DNA from: Pimelobacter simplex
GTDB taxonomy: Bacteria; Actinomycetota; Actinomycetes; Propionibacteriales; Nocardioidaceae
Assembly (NCBI RefSeq): GCF_024662235.1
Contig: NZ_CP096276.1
Coordinates: 310,001-374,000, forward strand
Direction: 5' to 3'
Length of the DNA: 64,000 nucleotides
Positions 52,570 through 60,717 of the stretch are shown in pieces. A model generated the notes under the pieces. It saw only the letters and a program-made list of their open reading frames with translations, did not search any database and was not told the origin of the DNA. Both the position numbers and the translations under genes were made by a program. Positions within the stretch are counted from its first letter, which is position 1. Every line of letters starts with the position of its first letter.

Positions 52570-53207
52570 AGATCTCCGGTCAGAACACCATCGCCGCCCC
52601 CGTCGAGAAGGTCTGGGACGCGATCCTCGACCCGCGCGTCCTCGTGGCGACGATCCCCGGCTGCGAGCAGCTCGAGGCGACCGGCGAGAACGCCTACGCG
52701 ATGACCGTCAGCGCCGGCGTCGCGGCGATCAAGGGCACCTACTCGGGCTCGTGCGTCCTCGAGGACCTCCGCAAGGGCGAGGGCCTGACCATGAAGCTCA
52801 AGGGTGCCGGCGCGCCGGGCACCATCGACGCGACGGTCCTGGTGACCTTCGCCGACCAGGGCGGCCAGACCGTGCTGTCCTACGACGCGGACGCCGTCGT
52901 CGGCGGCATGATCGGCGGCGTGGGTCAGCGGATGCTGACCAGCGTCTCGCGCCGGATGGCCGCGGAGTTCTTCGGCAACGTCGAGAAGGTCATCGCCAAC
53001 GGGCTGCCCGCCGAGGTGGCCGAGGCCGCCCCGGCGACCAACGCCGAGGGCGCCCAGGTCTTCGCCGCCGCCCCGAAGCCCGCCCGCGCCGCGGCCGGTG
53101 CCGGTGCCGCCGTGGGTGGCGAGTCGTTCCTCATGGGCGTCGCGATCGGCGGTGGCCTCGTGCTCGCTGGTGTGATCGTCGGCGGTCTGCTGGGCCGTCG
53201 TCGATGA
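52566..53207 (+). CDS. CoxG-like SRPBCC protein with C-terminal membrane anchor
   Basis: A 213-residue protein: a START/SRPBCC fold (VKISGQNTIAAPVEKVWDAILDPRVLVATIPGCEQLE at the start, about residues 1-145), an Ala/Pro-rich linker, and a C-terminal helix GVAIGGGLVLAGVIVGGLLGRRR. CoxG of carboxydotrophs anchors CO dehydrogenase to the membrane, and this protein may tether the molybdenum hydroxylase in the same way. It overlaps genes on both sides and is part of the same operon. Confidence 0.85.
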   Translation: MKISGQNTIAAPVEKVWDAILDPRVLVATIPGCEQLEATGENAYAMTVSAGVAAIKGTYSGSCVLEDLRKGEGLTMKLKGAGAPGTIDATVLVTFADQGGQTVLSYDADAVVGGMIGGVGQRMLTSVSRRMAAEFFGNVEKVIANGLPAEVAEAAPATNAEGAQVFAAAPKPARAAAGAGAAVGGESFLMGVAIGGGLVLAGVIVGGLLGRRR

Positions 53208-54601
53208 CCGGTCCCGTCGAGATCGGGCCCGACTCGACCGCCCGGGACCAGGCCGCAGCGGTCCGTCGCCGCGACATCTCCGCGCGCGAGCTGCTCGACC
53301 TCCACCTGGACCGGATCGCCGAGCGCAACCCCGAGCTCAACGCGATCGTCTCGCTCGACGAGGAGCGGGCCCGTGCGGGCGCCGCGGCCGCCGACGAGGC
53401 GCTCGCCTCGGGCGCCGAGGTCGGCGCGCTGCACGGTCTGCCGTTCGCGTTCAAGGACACCCACGCGGTCGGGGGCTGGCGGACGACGTACGGATCGCCG
53501 GTGATGACCGACAACGTGCCCGAGCGCGACGAGCTGATCGTCGAGCGCGTGCGCGGTGCGGGCGCGGTCACGATCGGCAAGACCAACGTCCCCGAGTTCG
53601 CGGCCGGCTCCCACACGTTCAACCCGGTCTTCGGCACCACGCTCAACCCGGTCGACCCGACGCGCTCCGCGGGTGGGTCCAGCGGCGGAGCGGCGTGCGC
53701 GCTGGCCTCCGGCATGGTGCCGCTGGCCGACGGTTCCGACATGGGCGGCTCGCTGCGCAACCCGGCGTCCTTCTGCGGCGTGGTCGGCATGCGCCCGAGC
53801 CTGGGCCGGGTGCCCGAGTGGCCGCTCTACAACCAATGGGAGACCACGTCGGTGGGCGGCCCGATGGCCCGCAATGTCGGCGATCTCGCGCTCCTGCTCT
53901 CCGTGATGGCCGGACCCGATGCCCGCGCCCCCCAGGCGCTCGGCGACCCGGGCTCGGTCTTCGCCGAACCGGTGGCGGCATCGCTGGCGGGTCTGCGGGT
54001 GGCGCTCAGCGTCGACCTCGGTGGCGCGATCGACGTCGACCACGAGGTCGCCGCGGTGGTCGAGCAGGCCGGCCGCGCGCTGGCCGGCGCCGGGGCGTCC
54101 GTGTCCGGCGCCGCGCCCGACCTGGGCCTGGCCGACGACACCTTCCGCACCCTGCGCGCCTGGCACTTCCAGGCCAAGCTGGGCCGGCTCCTCGCCGCGC
54201 ACCCCGACGCGTTCAAGCAGTCGCTGGCCGACAACATTCGGGCCGGCGAGTCGCTGACCGGGGCCGACGTGGCCCGGGCCTACACCCAGCGCACCGCGCT
54301 GTCCGAGACGATGCGCGCCTTCTTCGGCGACCACGACGTCCTCGTGCTGCCGGTCTCGCAGGTCCCGCCGTTCCCGGCGACCCAGGAGTTCCCGACCGAG
54401 ATCAACGGCAAGCCGATGGCGACCTACCTCGACTGGATGCGGTCGGCGTACTTCATCACCGTCACCGGCTGCCCGGCCATCTCGGTGCCCTTCGGCACGA
54501 CGTCGACCGGCCTGCCCGTCGGCGTCCAGCTCGTCGCGCCGCACGGCGCCGACCGGCGCCTGCTCGAGGTCGCGGCCGCCGTCGAGGCGCTCGCCGGCTG
54601 A
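53204..54601 (+). CDS. Amidase signature family enzyme, candidate malonamate or ureidomalonate hydrolase
   Basis: A 465-residue amidase with the complete Ser-cisSer-Lys triad: Lys84 in FAFKDTHAVGG, cis-Ser159 in AGGSSGGAA and nucleophile Ser183 in DMGGSLRNPASF. The spacing of 24 residues between the two Ser equals that in malonamidase E2. In the known oxidative pyrimidine route the third enzyme, ureidomalonase, yields malonate and urea; this amidase could do that. Alternatively, if the FdrA complex splits ureidomalonate, it could hydrolyse malonamate to malonate and ammonia. It is the last gene of the permease/hydroxylase operon; ATG 53204 overlaps the CoxG-like stop. Confidence 0.87.
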   Translation: MTGPVEIGPDSTARDQAAAVRRRDISARELLDLHLDRIAERNPELNAIVSLDEERARAGAAAADEALASGAEVGALHGLPFAFKDTHAVGGWRTTYGSPVMTDNVPERDELIVERVRGAGAVTIGKTNVPEFAAGSHTFNPVFGTTLNPVDPTRSAGGSSGGAACALASGMVPLADGSDMGGSLRNPASFCGVVGMRPSLGRVPEWPLYNQWETTSVGGPMARNVGDLALLLSVMAGPDARAPQALGDPGSVFAEPVAASLAGLRVALSVDLGGAIDVDHEVAAVVEQAGRALAGAGASVSGAAPDLGLADDTFRTLRAWHFQAKLGRLLAAHPDAFKQSLADNIRAGESLTGADVARAYTQRTALSETMRAFFGDHDVLVLPVSQVPPFPATQEFPTEINGKPMATYLDWMRSAYFITVTGCPAISVPFGTTSTGLPVGVQLVAPHGADRRLLEVAAAVEALAG

Positions 54602-54635
54602 GTCCCCGTCCGCGGCCGCCCGCGGGCACGTCGTA

Positions 54636-54663
54636 CGCCCACCTGCCTCCGGGCCGGTGGGCG
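54636..54663 (+). terminator. Hairpin after the amidase gene
   Basis: CGCCCACC (54636-54643) pairs with GGTGGGCG (54656-54663) around a 12-nt loop, 35 nt after the amidase stop. It probably ends the permease-hydroxylase-amidase operon. Confidence 0.5.
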
Positions 54664-54714
54664 TTCGGCATTTCCGGAGATCGCCATGCGCCCAGCGAAG
54701 CGCGGTCGTCAATG

Positions 54715-54789
54715 TCTGCCGACGATCTGCCACTTCCTCGGCAGAAGATGCCGTCGTGCGAAGCGACGCGGGTCACTTGAATGTGACCC
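54715..54789. promoter_or_regulatory. Inverted repeats upstream of the hyuA-like gene, one touching the start codon
   Basis: GGGTCAC (54770-54776) and GTGACCC (54783-54789) form a perfect 7-bp inverted repeat with the AT-rich spacer TTGAAT; its last base is directly followed by ATG 54790. Further upstream TCTGCCG (54715-54721) pairs with CGGCAGA (54739-54745). The first is a strong operator candidate. Confidence 0.6.
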
Positions 54790-56868
54790 ATGACAGCGAG
54801 GCGGATCAGAATCGGCATCGACACCGGCGGCACGTTCACCGACGTCGTCGCCTTCGACGAGGACAGCGGTGCGGTGATCACCACCAAGACCCCGAGCACG
54901 CCGGCGAACCCGGCCGACGGGTTCCTGGCCGGCATCGACAAGGTGCTGGAGATCGCGGGAGCGGAGTCCTCCGACGTGGTGGCGGTCAGCCACGGCACCA
55001 CGGTCGCGACGAACCAGCTCCTCGAGGGCAAGGTGGACGCGCTGGGGTTCATCACCACCGAGGGCTACGAGGCGATGCTGGAGATCGCCCGTCAGTCGGT
55101 GCCCGACGGCTACGGCAACTCCTACTTCTGGGTCAAGCCCGACCGGATCGTCCCGCGGGACCTGGTCAAGGGCGTCGGCGGCCGCCTGGACTTCACCGGC
55201 GCCGAGATCCGTCCGTTCGACGAGGCCAAGGCCCGTGAGGTCGCGCGCTGGTTCAAGGCCAAGGGGATCGACACGCTGGGTGTCTGCTTCCTGCACGCCT
55301 ACGCCAACCCCGCCCACGAGGAGCGGATGCGCGAGATCATCGCCGAGGAGCACCCCGACGCGGTCGTCTCGATCTCGAGCGAGGTGCTGCGTGAGTACCG
55401 CGAGTACGAGCGCTCGATGACCACCCTGGTCGACGCCGCGGTCAAGCCGAAGCTCTCCCGCTACGTCAACAACATCAAGGACCGCCTGGCCGCGCAGACC
55501 GGCCGGACCGTCCCGTTCTACGTGATGAAGTCCAACGGTGGCGTGCTCTCGGCCGACGAGGTCGTGCACCAGCCCATCACCACCGTCCTGTCCGGCCCCG
55601 CGGCGGGCGCGCTCGGCGCGGCCCTCATCGCCAAGGTCGCCGGCTTCGACAAGGTCCTCACCTCCGACGGCGGCGGTACGTCGACCGACGTCTCGGTCGT
55701 CATCGACGGCGAGCCCACGCTGACCACCGAGGGCAGCGTCGGCGTCTACCCGTCCAAGATCCCGATGATCGACGTCGTCACCGTCGGTGCCGGCGGCGGC
55801 TCCATCGCCTGGCTCTCGCCCGAGGGCACCCTCAAGGTCGGCCCCCACTCGGCCGGCGCCGACCCGGGCCCGATCTGCTACCGCAAGGGCGGCACGGACG
55901 TCACCATCACCGACGCCCACGTCTTCCTCGGCCGGATCCCTCCCCACCTGCTCGGTGGCGAGATCCCGCTCGACGTCGACGCGGCCACCGCCGCGATCCA
56001 GCAGCTGGCGGGCAAGCTCGGCATCACCGCCGAGGCCTGCGCCAACGGCATCCTGGAGATCTCGGCGTGGAACCAGGCCAACGCGCTGCGCCAGGTGACC
56101 GTCAAGCGCGGCCTCGACGTGCGTGACTTCACCCTCACCACGTTCGGCGGCTCGGGCTCGCTGCTCCTGTGCCGGCTCATGGACATCCTCAACGTCCCGA
56201 CCGTGCTGGTCCCGCCGAACCCGGGCAACGTCTCGGCCTTCGGCCTGCTCACGGTCGACGTCAAGAACGACTACGTGCAGACCCACGTCGCGCTCCAGGA
56301 GAACGTCGACACGGCGGACCTCCAGCGCGAGTTCGACGTCCTGCAGGCGCGGGCCGCGGAGGCCCTCAGCAAGGAGGGCTTCGCCGAGGCGGACCACGTC
56401 TTCGTGCGGACCGCCGACGTGCGCTACTTCGGCCAGGCCTTCGAGGTCCGGGTCGGCGTCCCCGACGGTCCGGTCACCACCGAGACCCTGAGCGCGGTCG
56501 CCGACCGCTTCCACGCCGAGCACAAGGTGCTCTACGGCTACGACTTCTCCGGCGACTCCTCGCAGCAGGTCGAGATCGTCAACCTCCGGGTCTCGGGCGT
56601 CGGCCCGATCAAGCGCCCCGAGATCCTCCGCGCCGACGAGGCGAAGCCGGAGCCGCAGCCCACGGGCACGCGCTCCATCTGCTTCGACGCCGAGGCCGGG
56701 TACGTCGAGACGCCGATCTTCTGGCGCCCCGACCTGCCGGCCGGCCAGGTGCTCACCGGTCCGGTGATCATCGAGGAGTTCGGTTCGACCGTGCCCGTCC
56801 ACCCCGGCTTCACCGCCCGGGTCGACGACTACGCCAACATCATCGTGACGCGCTCGGAGGGAAACTGA
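54790..56868 (+). CDS. hyuA: Hydantoinase/oxoprolinase family subunit A
   Basis: A 692-residue ATP-binding subunit of the hydantoinase/5-oxoprolinase/acetone carboxylase superfamily. The N-terminal phosphate loop IGIDTGGTFTDVV (residues 8-20), SHGTTVATNQLLEGK, the SNGGVLSADEV region and SDGGGTSTDVSVV are typical. With HyuB it would open a cyclic amide or activate a carbonyl at the cost of ATP. The substrate is not known; hydantoins, dihydropyrimidines or lactams are possible. It starts a new transcription unit after a hairpin and a palindromic operator, and hyuB follows after 1 bp. Confidence 0.88.
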   Translation: MTARRIRIGIDTGGTFTDVVAFDEDSGAVITTKTPSTPANPADGFLAGIDKVLEIAGAESSDVVAVSHGTTVATNQLLEGKVDALGFITTEGYEAMLEIARQSVPDGYGNSYFWVKPDRIVPRDLVKGVGGRLDFTGAEIRPFDEAKAREVARWFKAKGIDTLGVCFLHAYANPAHEERMREIIAEEHPDAVVSISSEVLREYREYERSMTTLVDAAVKPKLSRYVNNIKDRLAAQTGRTVPFYVMKSNGGVLSADEVVHQPITTVLSGPAAGALGAALIAKVAGFDKVLTSDGGGTSTDVSVVIDGEPTLTTEGSVGVYPSKIPMIDVVTVGAGGGSIAWLSPEGTLKVGPHSAGADPGPICYRKGGTDVTITDAHVFLGRIPPHLLGGEIPLDVDAATAAIQQLAGKLGITAEACANGILEISAWNQANALRQVTVKRGLDVRDFTLTTFGGSGSLLLCRLMDILNVPTVLVPPNPGNVSAFGLLTVDVKNDYVQTHVALQENVDTADLQREFDVLQARAAEALSKEGFAEADHVFVRTADVRYFGQAFEVRVGVPDGPVTTETLSAVADRFHAEHKVLYGYDFSGDSSQQVEIVNLRVSGVGPIKRPEILRADEAKPEPQPTGTRSICFDAEAGYVETPIFWRPDLPAGQVLTGPVIIEEFGSTVPVHPGFTARVDDYANIIVTRSEGN

Positions 56869-56869
56869 C

Positions 56870-58873
56870 ATGTGCCTGAGCTGCCAGACCATCTCTGTCC
56901 AGAACCCGGCCGCCCCGCGGACGTTCACCCACGACGATGACATCACCTCGCACCGCGCGCCGACCCAGTTCCCCTTCGGCACCCTGACCGAGGACGCCGG
57001 CCGCAGCGCCGACCCCGTCCTGGTCGAGATCGTCCAGGGGTCGCTGGCCGCCGTCGAGCACGAGGTCGAGACCGCCATCGCGCGGACCAGCCGCTCGCCG
57101 ATGATCCGCGACGCCCACGACTTCCGCGCGGGCATCCACGACCGGCTGCTGCGCAAGCTCACCGGCCGCTCGTACTCCGCGCTCGTGCACCCGGTCGCCC
57201 GGGACTTCCCGATCGAGGAGATGAAGGAGGGTGACGTCTTCTTCCACAACGACGTCTACCTCTCCGAGGGTGGCATCGGCCACCTCCCCGACCTGTGCGT
57301 CACCGTCCCGGTGTTCGCCGGCCCCGAGGGGGAGCGGCGCGTCGTCGCGTTCATCCAGGCCTTCGGCCACCACGACGACATCGGCGGCGCGGTGCCCGGC
57401 TCCATGCCGTCCCACGCCACCAGCGTGTTCGAGGAGGGCCTCGCGGTTCCCCCGATCAAGCTCTGGGACGCCGGTGTGCCGAACCGCTCGGCGCTGACGA
57501 TCATGACCCGCAACTCGCGCATGCCCGAGTCGCTCGCGGCCGACCTGGACGCCGAGTGCTCGGCCTGCCTGATGGGCGCGCGGCGCCTGGGCGAGCTCTT
57601 CGACCGCTACGGCATCGAGACCGTCGAGGCCTGCTTCGACGCCGTCATCGACCGCTCCACCGAGACCTACCGGCGCGAGATCCTCTCCAAGATCCCGGTC
57701 GGCACCTGGACCTGGGAGGACTACGCCGAGCACGACGGTGTCGACGACCCGCAGCTGCACACCCAGCGGATCACCCTGACCCGTACCGCGGCCGAGGACC
57801 CCGAGGGCGAGCGGCTCATCCTGGACTTCGCGGGCACCGGCCCGCAGGCCAAGGGCCCGATCAACCACTGCGGTGACTACTCCGACGGTGTCTTCCTCAA
57901 GAAGTGGCTCGCGCCGATCCTGCGCAACCTGGCCGACACCCCGGAGCGGATGGCCGAGCTCGACGTCAACGAGGGCGTCGTGCCGCTCATCGAGATGCGC
58001 TTCCCCGAGAAGGGCACGCTGCTGACGCCGATCTTCCCGGCGCCGACCAACGCCCGGACGTTCGTCATCCTGCGCCTGCTCGGCGTCCTGGCCGGCGTGA
58101 TCGCCAAGGCGGTCGACGGCAAGATGCCCGCCGACCAGGAGACGATCCGCTACACCGGCGTCTACGGCGAGGACCTCGAGGGCCGCTCGTACCTCATGCG
58201 CGAGGTGCTCGGCGGCGGCTCGGGCGGTCGCTACTACGCCGACGGCGAGGACACCATCCACGTCGTCCCGGACTCGCGCAACCTCCCCACGGAGTTCACC
58301 GAGTCGCGCTTCCCGTTCGTGGTCGAGTCGCTCAGCCTCGCCCAGGACTCCGGCGGTGCCGGTCAGTTCCGCGGCGGCCTGGGCTACGAGAAGCACATCC
58401 GGATGCTCAAGGACGCGCACTTCATGTCCATCGCGGACCGCTCCATCCTCGCCTGCTGGGGCGTCAAGGGCGGCAAGGCGGGCAAGCCGTTCCAGGTCAC
58501 CATCGACCCGGGCGGCCCCAACGAGCGTGAGGTCGACGCCCTCGCCGACGCCGAGCCCGTGGTGGCCGGCGAGACGATCCGGATCCGCACCACCGGTGGC
58601 GGCGGCTGGGGCAACCCGGTCGACCGCGACCCGGAGCTCGTGGTCCGCGACGTCGTGTGGCGCAAGGTCTCGGCCGAGGCGGCCCTCGCCGACTACGGCG
58701 TGGTCCTGACCGGCTCGCTCGACGACGACACCCTCGGGTACGACGCCGCGGCCACCACGGCCGAGCGCGCCGCCCGCCCGGCTCCGGCCGACGAGGACGT
58801 CTTCTTCGACCGTGGCCCCGGCTACAGCACCCTGTCCGGTGGCGCCGCCGCGGCCGCGGTGGACACCCTCTGA
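56870..58873 (+). CDS. hyuB: Hydantoinase/oxoprolinase family subunit B
   Basis: A 667-residue B subunit paired with HyuA. Family segments: [83 protein letters not shown] (metal-binding-like His and Asp residues) and GGAGQFRGGLGYEKHI. The N-terminus is unusual, beginning MCLSCQ with a CxxC pair, and the C-terminus carries an extra 100-residue tail after GGGGWGNPVDRDPE. It starts 1 bp after hyuA; the NmrA-like gene follows 8 bp later. Confidence 0.87.
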   Translation: MCLSCQTISVQNPAAPRTFTHDDDITSHRAPTQFPFGTLTEDAGRSADPVLVEIVQGSLAAVEHEVETAIARTSRSPMIRDAHDFRAGIHDRLLRKLTGRSYSALVHPVARDFPIEEMKEGDVFFHNDVYLSEGGIGHLPDLCVTVPVFAGPEGERRVVAFIQAFGHHDDIGGAVPGSMPSHATSVFEEGLAVPPIKLWDAGVPNRSALTIMTRNSRMPESLAADLDAECSACLMGARRLGELFDRYGIETVEACFDAVIDRSTETYRREILSKIPVGTWTWEDYAEHDGVDDPQLHTQRITLTRTAAEDPEGERLILDFAGTGPQAKGPINHCGDYSDGVFLKKWLAPILRNLADTPERMAELDVNEGVVPLIEMRFPEKGTLLTPIFPAPTNARTFVILRLLGVLAGVIAKAVDGKMPADQETIRYTGVYGEDLEGRSYLMREVLGGGSGGRYYADGEDTIHVVPDSRNLPTEFTESRFPFVVESLSLAQDSGGAGQFRGGLGYEKHIRMLKDAHFMSIADRSILACWGVKGGKAGKPFQVTIDPGGPNEREVDALADAEPVVAGETIRIRTTGGGGWGNPVDRDPELVVRDVVWRKVSAEAALADYGVVLTGSLDDDTLGYDAAATTAERAARPAPADEDVFFDRGPGYSTLSGGAAAAAVDTL

Positions 58874-58881
58874 GGATCGCC

Positions 58882-59706
58882 GTGAAGGTCGCGGTCCTCG
58901 GAGGATCGGGCAAGACCGGCCGCGCCGTCAGCGCGGCCCTGGCTCAGGCGGGCGTGGCGACACGCCCCCTGGGCCGGGCCGCGTTCGGTGATCTGCCGGC
59001 CGCCCTGGCCGGAGCCGACGCGGTGCACGTCATCGCGCCCAACCTCCACCCGGACGAGCCCGGGTACGTCACCGCCGTGCTCGCCGCGGCCCACCAGGTC
59101 GGCGTCGGCCGGATCGTCTACCACTCGGTCGCCTCGCCCTACGTGCCGGCGATGCCGCACCACGTCGGCAAGGCCGAGGCGGAGGACCTGGTCCGCCGCT
59201 CCGGGCTGGAGTGGACGATCCTGCAGCCCTGCGCCTACGTCCAGAACTTCGTGCCCGCGCTCGTCGCGGGCGCCGAGTCCGCGGCCGGCTCCGGGGGTGC
59301 CGCCCGGCTCGACGTCCCCTATGCGGTGCACACGCCGTTCGGGCTGGTCGACCTGCACGACGTCGCAGCGGCCACCGCGGTGGTGCTGACCAGGCCGGGG
59401 CACGTCGGGGCGACGTACGAGCTCGGGGGACCGGCGCTCGTCAGCGTCGCCGACGTCGCCGCCGCGGCCGCGACGGTGCTCGGTCACGAGGTGCTCGCAC
59501 GCCGGATCGACCCGGACGACTGGGACGAGAGCGCGACCGGGCTCGACGAGCGCGAGCGGGTCTGGCTGCGCGCGATGTTCGCCTACTACGACGACCACGG
59601 GCTCCCGACCGGGGGCGTGCCGCTCGGTGCGCTGCTCGGCCGCGCGCCGGCAGGTCTTGGTGAAGTGTTGTCCCGGGAGCTGGCTGGCAGGAGTTGCCAG
59701 GGTTGA
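58882..59706 (+). CDS. NAD(P)-binding NmrA-like protein
   Basis: A 274-residue atypical short-chain dehydrogenase fold. The N-terminal dinucleotide motif VAVLGGSGKTGRAVSAAL (about residues 3-20) is clear, followed by VGVGRIVYHSVASPY and LEWTILQPCAYVQNF, typical of NmrA/NAD-dependent epimerase-like proteins. It may be a redox sensor or a reductase of an unknown intermediate. The GTG start is 8 bp after hyuB with TGAGGA upstream, so it is probably co-transcribed with hyuAB. Confidence 0.75.
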   Translation: MKVAVLGGSGKTGRAVSAALAQAGVATRPLGRAAFGDLPAALAGADAVHVIAPNLHPDEPGYVTAVLAAAHQVGVGRIVYHSVASPYVPAMPHHVGKAEAEDLVRRSGLEWTILQPCAYVQNFVPALVAGAESAAGSGGAARLDVPYAVHTPFGLVDLHDVAAATAVVLTRPGHVGATYELGGPALVSVADVAAAAATVLGHEVLARRIDPDDWDESATGLDERERVWLRAMFAYYDDHGLPTGGVPLGALLGRAPAGLGEVLSRELAGRSCQG

Positions 59707-59755
59707 CGCCGGGAGTTGGCTGATCCTCACGATGAACGCGGGTGACCCGGCTCAC

Positions 59756-59761
59756 TAGGTT
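59756..59761 (+). promoter_or_regulatory. -10 box of a leaderless transcript (carbamate kinase)
   Basis: TAGGTT ends 7 nt before ATG 59769. This suggests that carbamate kinase and barbiturase have their own promoter, and it supports ATG 59769 over the in-frame upstream start at 59742. Confidence 0.5.
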
Positions 59762-59768
59762 CGCAGTC

Positions 59769-60716
59769 ATGAGAATCCTGCTCGCCCTCGGCGGCAACGC
59801 GATGACGTCGCCGGACGGCAAGGCCCGTCCGGAGGACCAGATCGCTGCCGCGACCGAGGCCATGGAGGCGGTCGCCGACCTCGTCGCCGAAGGCGTCGAG
59901 GTCCTGATCACCCATGGCAACGGTCCCCAGGTGGGCAACCTGCTCGTCAAGAACGAGCTCGCTGCCCCCGTCGTACCTCCCGTGCCGCTCGACTGGTGCG
60001 GTGCCCAGACCCAGGGCACCCTCGGCGACATCCTGATGAACGCCCTCGACGCGGCCCTCGCCGCGCGGGGCATCGCCCGTCCCACCGCGGCGCTGGTCAC
60101 CCGGACCCGCGTCGACGCCGACGACCCCGCGTTCGCGGCGCCGAGCAAGCCGGTCGGCCGCTACCTGTCCGCCGACGAGGCGCAGACGATGATCGACCAC
60201 GGTGAGACGTGGGAGGACCGCGGCGAGCGCGGCTGGCGACGCATGGTCGCCTCGCCCGAGCCGCTCGAGGTCATCGACGCGCCCGCCGCCGTCGCGCTCG
60301 TCGACGCCGGCTTCGTCGTGATCGCCAACGGCGGCGGGGGCATCCCGACCGTCCGTCGTCCCGACGGCACGCTCGCCGGCGTCGAGGCGGTCATCGACAA
60401 GGACCTCGGCGCCGCGCTGCTCGCGCGCGCGGTCGAGGTCGACATGCTCGTGATCGCCACCGACGTGGCGCACGCGATCCTCGGCTTCGGTACGCCGGAG
60501 GCCGAGGACATCGGCGAGGTCACCCTGGACCAGATGCGTTCCTACGCAGCGGCCGGGCACTTCGCCGGAGGCTCGATGGGGCCGAAGGTCGACGCCATCT
60601 GCCGCTTCGTCGAGCGGTCCGGCCGCCTCGGCGTCATCACCGATCTCAGCAGCATCGTCGCTGCCGCCTCCGGCAAGGCCGGAACGATCGTCACCCCTAA
60701 CCGAAAGGAAGCCTGA
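59769..60716 (+). CDS. arcC: Carbamate kinase
   Basis: A 315-residue amino-acid-kinase-fold enzyme that makes ATP, CO2 and ammonia from carbamoyl phosphate and ADP. Motifs: [70 protein letters not shown] and [15 protein letters not shown], all diagnostic. There are no arginine deiminase genes in the window. The likely supply of carbamoyl phosphate is the FdrA-DUF1116-DUF2877 complex encoded 14 kb upstream. It lies one base before the barbiturase gene, so both are in one operon. Confidence 0.93.
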   Translation: MRILLALGGNAMTSPDGKARPEDQIAAATEAMEAVADLVAEGVEVLITHGNGPQVGNLLVKNELAAPVVPPVPLDWCGAQTQGTLGDILMNALDAALAARGIARPTAALVTRTRVDADDPAFAAPSKPVGRYLSADEAQTMIDHGETWEDRGERGWRRMVASPEPLEVIDAPAAVALVDAGFVVIANGGGGIPTVRRPDGTLAGVEAVIDKDLGAALLARAVEVDMLVIATDVAHAILGFGTPEAEDIGEVTLDQMRSYAAAGHFAGGSMGPKVDAICRFVERSGRLGVITDLSSIVAAASGKAGTIVTPNRKEA

Positions 60717-60717
60717 C

